Origin: Martelella mediterranea
GTDB taxonomy: Bacteria > Pseudomonadota > Alphaproteobacteria > Rhizobiales > Rhizobiaceae
Assembly (NCBI RefSeq): GCF_021021415.1
Contig: NZ_JAINWJ010000017.1
Span: forward strand, 1-64,000
Direction: 5' to 3'
DNA: 64,000 nucleotides
The position numbers were made by a program, and so were the translations under genes. Of the stretch, positions 59,442 through 64,000 are shown piece after piece (the first letter of the stretch is position 1; each line of letters starts with the position of its first letter). The notes under the pieces were generated by a model, which had not been told where the DNA came from, did not search any database, and was given only the letters and a program-made list of their open reading frames with translations.

Positions 59442-60110
59442 ATGACATTCGTTATCCGTTCGATGAAGATCGCAATTGCCCTTGCGGGCGTGGCATCGCT
59501 TTCCGCCTGCCTTGGCGCGCCGACCTATGGCACCGGCAAGACCGCGACCAGCCAGCTTGTCGAGGACCTCGGCGAGGCCGTGCTGGTGATCAATCCGGAT
59601 CAGCCCGACATCGATTACCAGCCGCGCCCTGACCTCGTGAAGCCGACCAAGGGCACGAACATGGCCGCGCTTGCCCCGCCGCAGAAATCGCTTGCCGCTG
59701 CCGATAATCCCAACTGGGTCGAATCGCCGGAAGAGCAGCGCGATCGCCTCTATGAGGAAGCGGAAGAAAACAAGGACAATCCGTTCTATCGCTCGCCGCT
59801 TCTGGCCTCGGAGAATCCGAGCCAGATGAGCGAGAAGGAACAGCTCGATGCGTTCCGGAAGGCGAAGAAGGAAGCGACCACGATCGATATCACCCAGCGT
59901 CGCTATCTCATCGATCCGCCGCCGGAATACCGGATGCCGAGCGACCCGGCGGCGATGAATGATCTCGGCGAATCGGAGCGCACCAAGGAGCGCCGTCGCA
60001 AGAAGCTCGCCGAGGGCAAGGATCCGGACAAGTGCTTCCTGTTCTTCAACTGCAACAGCGGCGCGACCGACGACTTCCTGGAATCGTCGAAGAACGCCGG
60101 TCAGCAATAG
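59442..60110 (+). CDS. Rhizobial lipoprotein of unknown function
   Basis: A 222-residue protein with a lipoprotein signal peptide: SMKIAIALAGVASLSAC, lipobox LSAC with Cys at residue 23. The mature part is charged and probably extended, with the pieces FYRSPLLASEN and CFLFFNCNSG. It has no known domain that I recognise. A GGAGG site lies 15 bases upstream of ATG 59442; ATG 59463 is an alternative. It would be processed by LspA and Lnt, both encoded here. Confidence 0.8.
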   Translation: MTFVIRSMKIAIALAGVASLSACLGAPTYGTGKTATSQLVEDLGEAVLVINPDQPDIDYQPRPDLVKPTKGTNMAALAPPQKSLAAADNPNWVESPEEQRDRLYEEAEENKDNPFYRSPLLASENPSQMSEKEQLDAFRKAKKEATTIDITQRRYLIDPPPEYRMPSDPAAMNDLGESERTKERRRKKLAEGKDPDKCFLFFNCNSGATDDFLESSKNAGQQ

Positions 60111-60129
60111 TCTGAATTTCGAGGATAGT

Positions 60130-60615
60130 ATGAGCTACGCCATCCGGCCGGCGACGCGAAGCGACGCCGGCGCCATCTTTCGTTTTGTGTGCGAACTTGC
60201 CGAATTCGAGAAGGCGCTCGATCAGGTCGAGACCAGCGCGGACGGGCTTGCCGAGGCGATCTTCGGCAAGGGCTCGGTCACCGGTGCCCTGATTGCCGAG
60301 ACAGAGGGCGAACCGGTGGGGTTCGCGGTCTATTATTTCAGCTTCTCCACGTGGCAGGGCCGCAACGGCATCTATCTGGAAGACCTCTATGTGACGCCGG
60401 AGCATCGCGGCGCGGGCCTCGGCCGGGCACTGATGAAGGCGGTCGCGGAGATCGGCGTTGCCAGGAACTGCGGCCGGATGGAATGGAGCGTGCTTGACTG
60501 GAACGAGGGCGCGATCCGCGTTTATGACGGCATTGGCGGCAAGCCGCAGGACGAATGGATCCGCTACCGGCTGGAAGGCGAAACCCTGCGCAAGGTCGCC
60601 GACGGTTCAGTCTGA
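60130..60615 (+). CDS. GNAT family N-acetyltransferase
   Basis: A 161-residue GNAT starting at ATG 60130. The acetyl-CoA loop is EHRGAGLGRALMKAVAE near residues 98-114 (RGxGxG/A), with YLEDLYVTP before it and WSVLDWNEGAIRVYDGIGG after. This matches the diamine-acetyltransferase-like (SAT/thialysine) subgroup. The substrate is not clear. Its stop overlaps the 3' end of convergent tadA. Confidence 0.88.
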   Translation: MSYAIRPATRSDAGAIFRFVCELAEFEKALDQVETSADGLAEAIFGKGSVTGALIAETEGEPVGFAVYYFSFSTWQGRNGIYLEDLYVTPEHRGAGLGRALMKAVAEIGVARNCGRMEWSVLDWNEGAIRVYDGIGGKPQDEWIRYRLEGETLRKVADGSV

Positions 60616-61062
60616 GCGCTTTTCGCTGAAGAACGAGCGCAAGAGTTCCGCGGAACGGCTCTCGGAGAAACCGGAATAGACATCCGGTCGGTGGTGGCAG
60701 GTCGGCTGGTCGTAGAACCGGCCGCCATGATCCACGCCGCCGCCCTTGGGATCGGCCGCGCCATAGTAAAGCCGCTCGACCCTGGCAAAGGAAATCGCCG
60801 CCGCGCACATGGCGCAGGGCTCCAGCGTGACGTAGAGATGCGCGCCCGGCAGCCGTTCGGAGCCGGTTTTTCGGCAGGCTTCGCGCAGTGCCAGCACTTC
60901 CGCGTGGGCGGTGGGGTCCGCCATCTCGCGGGTGCGGTTGCCGGCGCTGGCGATGACCTTGCCGTCGAGCACCACAACCGCGCCGATCGGCACCTCGCCG
61001 CGCGCGGCCGCCGCTTCGGCCTCGGTGAGCGCCAATGCCATGAAATCACTGCCGACAGGCAT
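60607..61062 (-). CDS. tadA: tRNA-specific adenosine deaminase TadA
   Basis: A 151-residue deaminase with zinc motifs HAEVLALREA (His and catalytic Glu near 58-60) and PCAMCAAAI (two Cys near 88-91). It converts A34 to inosine in tRNA-Arg(ACG). The start at ATG 61062 (MPVGSDFMALAL) is chosen; ATG 61041 is possible, and the longer frame to 61647 is the antisense of rluB. It overlaps the end of the GNAT gene by nine bases, tail to tail. Confidence 0.93.
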   Translation of the reverse strand: MPVGSDFMALALTEAEAAAARGEVPIGAVVVLDGKVIASAGNRTREMADPTAHAEVLALREACRKTGSERLPGAHLYVTLEPCAMCAAAISFARVERLYYGAADPKGGGVDHGGRFYDQPTCHHRPDVYSGFSESRSAELLRSFFSEKRSD

Positions 61063-61131
61063 TATCAGAACTTTCCTCTTAACGGCTTTGACCCGACCTG
61101 ATAGAGGATCGGGATAAACAGGCAAAGCACA

Positions 61132-62673
61132 ATGACCGAAAAAGACAAGTTTCCCAAACGCGGCAACAAACCTGCCGGCGGCAAGCCGCCGCGCAAGGCT
61201 GATGCGCCCGCCGCTGCCGGCGAGGAAAAGCAGGGCGAGCGGATATCCAAGATCCTCGCGCGCGCCGGCGTTGCTTCCAGGCGCGATGCCGAGCGGATGA
61301 TCCTCGACGGAAGGGTGAAGGTCAACGGCAAGCTGCTGGACACCCCCGCCCACAATGTCACGCTCGAAGACAAGATCGAGGTCGATGGCGAGGAAATCCG
61401 GGGCATCGAGCGCACCAGGCTGTGGATCTACCACAAGCCCGCCGGCCTCGTGACCACCAATTCCGACCCCGAGGGCCGCCCGACCGTGTTCGACAACCTG
61501 CCGGGCGAACTGCCGCGGGTGATCTCGATCGGGCGTCTGGACATCAATACCGAGGGTCTGCTGCTGCTCACCAATGATGGCGGGCTGGCGCGTGTGCTGG
61601 AACTGCCGGCCACTGGCTGGCTGCGCCGTTACCGCGTGCGCGCCCATGGCAAGATCGAACAGGCCGATCTCGACAAGCTGAAGGACGGCATTGCCGTCGA
61701 CGGCGTGCTCTACGGCGCGATCGATGCCACGCTCGACCGGGTGCAGGGCTCCAATGTGTGGATCACCATGGGGCTTCGCGAGGGCAAGAACCGCGAGATC
61801 AAGAACGTGCTCGGCGCGCTCGGGCTTGAGGTCGGTCGCCTGATCCGCATCTCCTACGGGCCGTTCCAGCTCGGCGAGATTGCCGAGGGTGCTGTGATGG
61901 AAGTGCGCGGCCGCACGCTGCGCGACCAGCTCGGCCCGCGTCTGATCGAGGAGGCTGGCGCCAATTTCGACGCGCCGATCTACAATGACAGGCAGGCGGA
62001 GAGCGAGGCCCCGAAATCCGGTGGTAACTGGAAGCCGGAGCCCGGCAAGCGGGCGGAGCCGGGCAAGCGCCGCCCCGACAAGCTCGATCGCGGCGAGCGC
62101 GCCGAACGCGGCCGCGACCGGCTCGACACCAAGCGCAAGGGCGATGACGAGAAGCCGTTCAAGGATATCGTGACCCGCAACCGCGCCGCCAATGTCTGGA
62201 TGGCGCCGGGCGCCCGTCCGCTTGGCCCCAAGGCCAAGAAGAAGGCCGAGGACAAGGCCAAGGAAGATGCCCGCCGTGACGCGCGGCGTGATGGTCGCCG
62301 CGCAAGCGCCGCCGATGGCGATGCGCCGCGCGCGCGCGGACCGGCCGGTGGCCGGGGCAAACCGTTCGCCAAGCCGGCAGGCAAGCCGGCGAACAGGGGA
62401 TCGCGTGAGGCCGGTGCTGAAGGTGCCGGCGAGACGCGCCGTTCCGACGGTCCCAAGCGGCCGCGCGGCGAGGGCCGGCCGGAAGGCGGCAAGCGTTTCG
62501 ACGGGCCGAAGCGGGAAGGCGCAGCGCCACGCGGCGAACGACCTTCCGGCGAGAAGCGCGGCGGACGCCCCGAAGGCGGCAAGCGTCCGGGCGGCGACAG
62601 GCCGCGCTCCGGCGGTTCACGTGAGGGCGGTCCGGGCAGGGGGTCGAAGGGCAATGCGGATCGTCGGCGGTGA
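61132..62673 (+). CDS. RsuA/RluB-family 23S rRNA pseudouridine synthase with long basic tail
   Basis: A 513-residue protein. Residues 1-40 are a basic Lys/Pro-rich tail. An S4 domain (KILARAGVASRRDAERMI near 43-60) and the pseudouridine synthase domain (GRLDINTEGLLLLTNDGGLA near 134-153) follow to about residue 275. The last 230 residues are a low-complexity Arg/Gly/Lys/Pro region with repeated RPEGGKR units. It is probably RluB (U2605 of 23S rRNA), but RluE/RluF cannot be excluded. Its last 20 bases overlap rsmD. Confidence 0.9.
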   Translation: MTEKDKFPKRGNKPAGGKPPRKADAPAAAGEEKQGERISKILARAGVASRRDAERMILDGRVKVNGKLLDTPAHNVTLEDKIEVDGEEIRGIERTRLWIYHKPAGLVTTNSDPEGRPTVFDNLPGELPRVISIGRLDINTEGLLLLTNDGGLARVLELPATGWLRRYRVRAHGKIEQADLDKLKDGIAVDGVLYGAIDATLDRVQGSNVWITMGLREGKNREIKNVLGALGLEVGRLIRISYGPFQLGEIAEGAVMEVRGRTLRDQLGPRLIEEAGANFDAPIYNDRQAESEAPKSGGNWKPEPGKRAEPGKRRPDKLDRGERAERGRDRLDTKRKGDDEKPFKDIVTRNRAANVWMAPGARPLGPKAKKKAEDKAKEDARRDARRDGRRASAADGDAPRARGPAGGRGKPFAKPAGKPANRGSREAGAEGAGETRRSDGPKRPRGEGRPEGGKRFDGPKREGAAPRGERPSGEKRGGRPEGGKRPGGDRPRSGGSREGGPGRGSKGNADRRR

Positions 62674-63211
62674 GTTTCGCGGGCGCGCGCTCGCCACGCC
62701 GAAGTCCTCCGACATCAGGCCGACGACCGACCGCACCCGCGAGAGCCTTTTCAACATCCTGAGCCATGCCTATCCGGAGGCGCTTGACGGCGCGCGGATG
62801 ATCGACCTTTTCGCGGGCACCGGCGCGATGGGGCTTGAGGCGCTGTCGCGCGGGGTCAAGGCGGTTTTGTTCGTCGAAAACAGCGTCGAGGGCAGGGGGC
62901 TGTTATGGTCCAATATCGAGACGCTCGGTCTTGCTGGGCGGACCCGGATCATGCGCCGCGATGCGACCCGGCTCGGCCCCGCCAACCGCATCGAGCCCTA
63001 TGATTTCCTGTTCGCCGACCCGCCCTATGGCAAGGGGCTCGGCGAAAAGGCGATGGCCGCCGCCCATGATGGCGGCTGGCTGAAGCCCGGGGCGCTCGCG
63101 ATCCTCGAGGAACGCGCGGATGTGTCGCCAGTGGTTTCGGAGGATTACCAGCCGCTGGAGACCCGCGAATTCGGTGACACGCGCATGCATTTCTACCGGT
63201 ATCGCGCCTGA
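62654..63211 (+). CDS. rsmD: 16S rRNA (guanine(966)-N(2))-methyltransferase RsmD
   Basis: A 185-residue methyltransferase beginning MRIVGGEFRGRALATPKS. The SAM motif is MIDLFAGTGAMGLEALSRG near 49-67 and the catalytic DPPY is in FADPPYGKGLGEK near 122. It methylates G966 of 16S rRNA. ATG 62654 lies inside the last codons of the pseudouridine synthase gene, so the two are coupled by a 20-base overlap. The longer frame upstream is out of frame rluB sequence. Confidence 0.95.
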   Translation: MRIVGGEFRGRALATPKSSDIRPTTDRTRESLFNILSHAYPEALDGARMIDLFAGTGAMGLEALSRGVKAVLFVENSVEGRGLLWSNIETLGLAGRTRIMRRDATRLGPANRIEPYDFLFADPPYGKGLGEKAMAAAHDGGWLKPGALAILEERADVSPVVSEDYQPLETREFGDTRMHFYRYRA

Positions 63212-63271
63212 GTTATTTCCGTGATCGGCCAGCCTCTCCGCATAGTCCCCAATTTTGCAAGGATTGTATTC

Positions 63272-64000
63272 CTATTGTGCTGCCGAATGCGGCAGCACGA
63301 ACGGCGTGTCGTCCTTCGGCTTCTGGCTGACGGAAAGCCTTGTGGCGAAAACGGCGTGGAGATTGTCGTCGGTGATGGTGTCCTTCGGGCTGCCCGCCGC
63401 GATCACCTGTCCCTCGCGCATCAGCACCACGTGATCGGCAAACAGCGCCGTCAGGTTGAGGTCGTGCATGATCGCGATCACGCCGCCGCCGGCGCGGCAG
63501 AAATCGCGCGCCAGCCGCATGATCGCAAGCTGGTGCAGGATATCGAGGCTGGCCACCGGCTCGTCCAGAAGCAGCCAGCGCGGCTTGCCATGGGCGACCG
63601 GCGCTTCGATCTGGCACAGCACACGGGCAAGCTGGACGCGCTGCTGTTCGCCGCCCGAAAGTTCCTGATAGAAGCGACCCTCGAAGCCGTGGAGGTCGAC
63701 GGCGCTGAGCGCCTTCGTCATGGTCGCGCGGTCGTCGGCGCGGTGGGCGCGGCCCGAAAGCCCCATGCGCAACACCTCTGCGACGGTGAAGGGGAAGGCG
63801 AGATTGGAGGATTGCGGCAACACGCCCCGCATCTGCGCCAGCCGCCAGGGCGGAAGCCCGGCCACCGCCTCGCCATTGATTTCGACCACGCCGTGATCGG
63901 GCGCAAGGTCGCCGGCAATCGCCTTCATCGTCGTCGTCTTTCCGCAGCCGTTCGGACCGCAGATTGCGGTGAGCGCGCCGGGGACGGCTTGCAGCGCGAC
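63272..64000 (-). CDS. hmuV: Heme/hemin ABC transporter ATP-binding protein HmuV (partial)
   Basis: The gene continues past the right edge, so its start is missing. The visible 242 codons include Walker A CGPNGCGKTTTMKAIAGDL, signature ELSGGEQQRVQLARVLCQIE, Walker B WLLLDEPVASLDILHQL and the switch His in AIMHDLNLTALFADHVVLM. LDEPVASLDILHQ is typical of HmuV, the ATPase of the HmuTUV hemin importer. The rest of the transporter should lie just outside the window. Other iron-siderophore ATPases are similar, so the substrate is inferred. Confidence 0.85.
   Translation of the reverse strand, partial: VALQAVPGALTAICGPNGCGKTTTMKAIAGDLAPDHGVVEINGEAVAGLPPWRLAQMRGVLPQSSNLAFPFTVAEVLRMGLSGRAHRADDRATMTKALSAVDLHGFEGRFYQELSGGEQQRVQLARVLCQIEAPVAHGKPRWLLLDEPVASLDILHQLAIMRLARDFCRAGGGVIAIMHDLNLTALFADHVVLMREGQVIAAGSPKDTITDDNLHAVFATRLSVSQKPKDDTPFVLPHSAAQ

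Overview
The window looks like core chromosome of an alphaproteobacterium of the order Rhizobiales (Hyphomicrobiales), probably family Rhizobiaceae or a close relative such as a Martelella- or Hoeflea-like marine rhizobium. The genus is a guess. The evidence is high GC, dense genes with many 4-base ATGA overlaps, and gene order that matches what I recall from Sinorhizobium and Agrobacterium: lptC-lptA-lptB-rpoN-hpf-ptsN; olsB-mutS-glnD-murJ-trpS; tsaB-rimI-mur-olsA-miaB-phoH-ybeY-corC-lnt-phrR-metK-trmB; and groESL with CIRCE. There is no phage, CRISPR array, transposase, tRNA or rRNA gene that I can support. The last gene (hmuV-like) runs off the right edge.

Layout. 0-5.4 kb (minus strand): LPS transport genes lptC-lptA-lptB, then rpoN, hpf and ptsN. 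5.7-8.9 kb (plus): ihfB, a LapA-domain membrane protein, two RNA methyltransferases and lspA. 9.2-30 kb (plus): olsB behind a Pho-box-like site, mutS, glnD, murJ, trpS, a universal stress protein, a NifU-type scaffold, tsaB, rimI, the Fur-family mur, olsA, miaB, phoH, ybeY, corC, lnt, phrR, metK and trmB. 31.3-38.7 kb: Hsp20 and DUF1150, a nucleoside hydrolase, and a glycolate oxidase operon glcD-glcE-DUF4870-glcF with a divergent LysR regulator. 39-44 kb: NUDIX, rsmE, gshA, a VOC protein, DUF1127 and an LsrB-like LysR regulator. 44-47.4 kb (minus): pcaI-pcaJ-pcaF plus an IclR regulator. 47.7-53.9 kb: a GST, a DUF892 protein, an Omp25-like beta-barrel, groES-groEL and chrA. 54-64 kb: a HAD phosphatase, ribF, ileS, a lipoprotein, a GNAT, tadA, an RsuA-family pseudouridine synthase, rsmD and hmuV (partial).

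Functional themes: envelope building (lptABC, lspA, lnt, murJ, olsA/olsB ornithine lipids), translation and RNA modification (many methyltransferases, miaB, tadA, trpS, ileS, rimI, tsaB, ybeY), nitrogen control (rpoN, ptsN, glnD), stress (groESL, Hsp20, gshA, GST, DUF892), and two small catabolic modules (glycolate oxidation and the end of the beta-ketoadipate pathway).

Most notable observations: (1) a palindromic RIME-like repeat sits in frame inside ileS and adds about 39 residues, and a second member of the same family lies between olsB and mutS; (2) three copies of another hairpin-pair repeat lie in intergenic DNA with compensatory stem changes; (3) a long perfect inverted repeat with a nested hairpin lies in the metK leader; (4) a -24/-12 (sigma-54) element points backwards in the rpoN upstream region; (5) a Pho-box-like site precedes olsB; (6) the 3' end of groEL is tandemly duplicated downstream; (7) PcaR-like operator motifs are shared by the IclR gene and pcaI. 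I found no wholly new multi-gene system; the strongest novelty candidate is the coding repeat in ileS.
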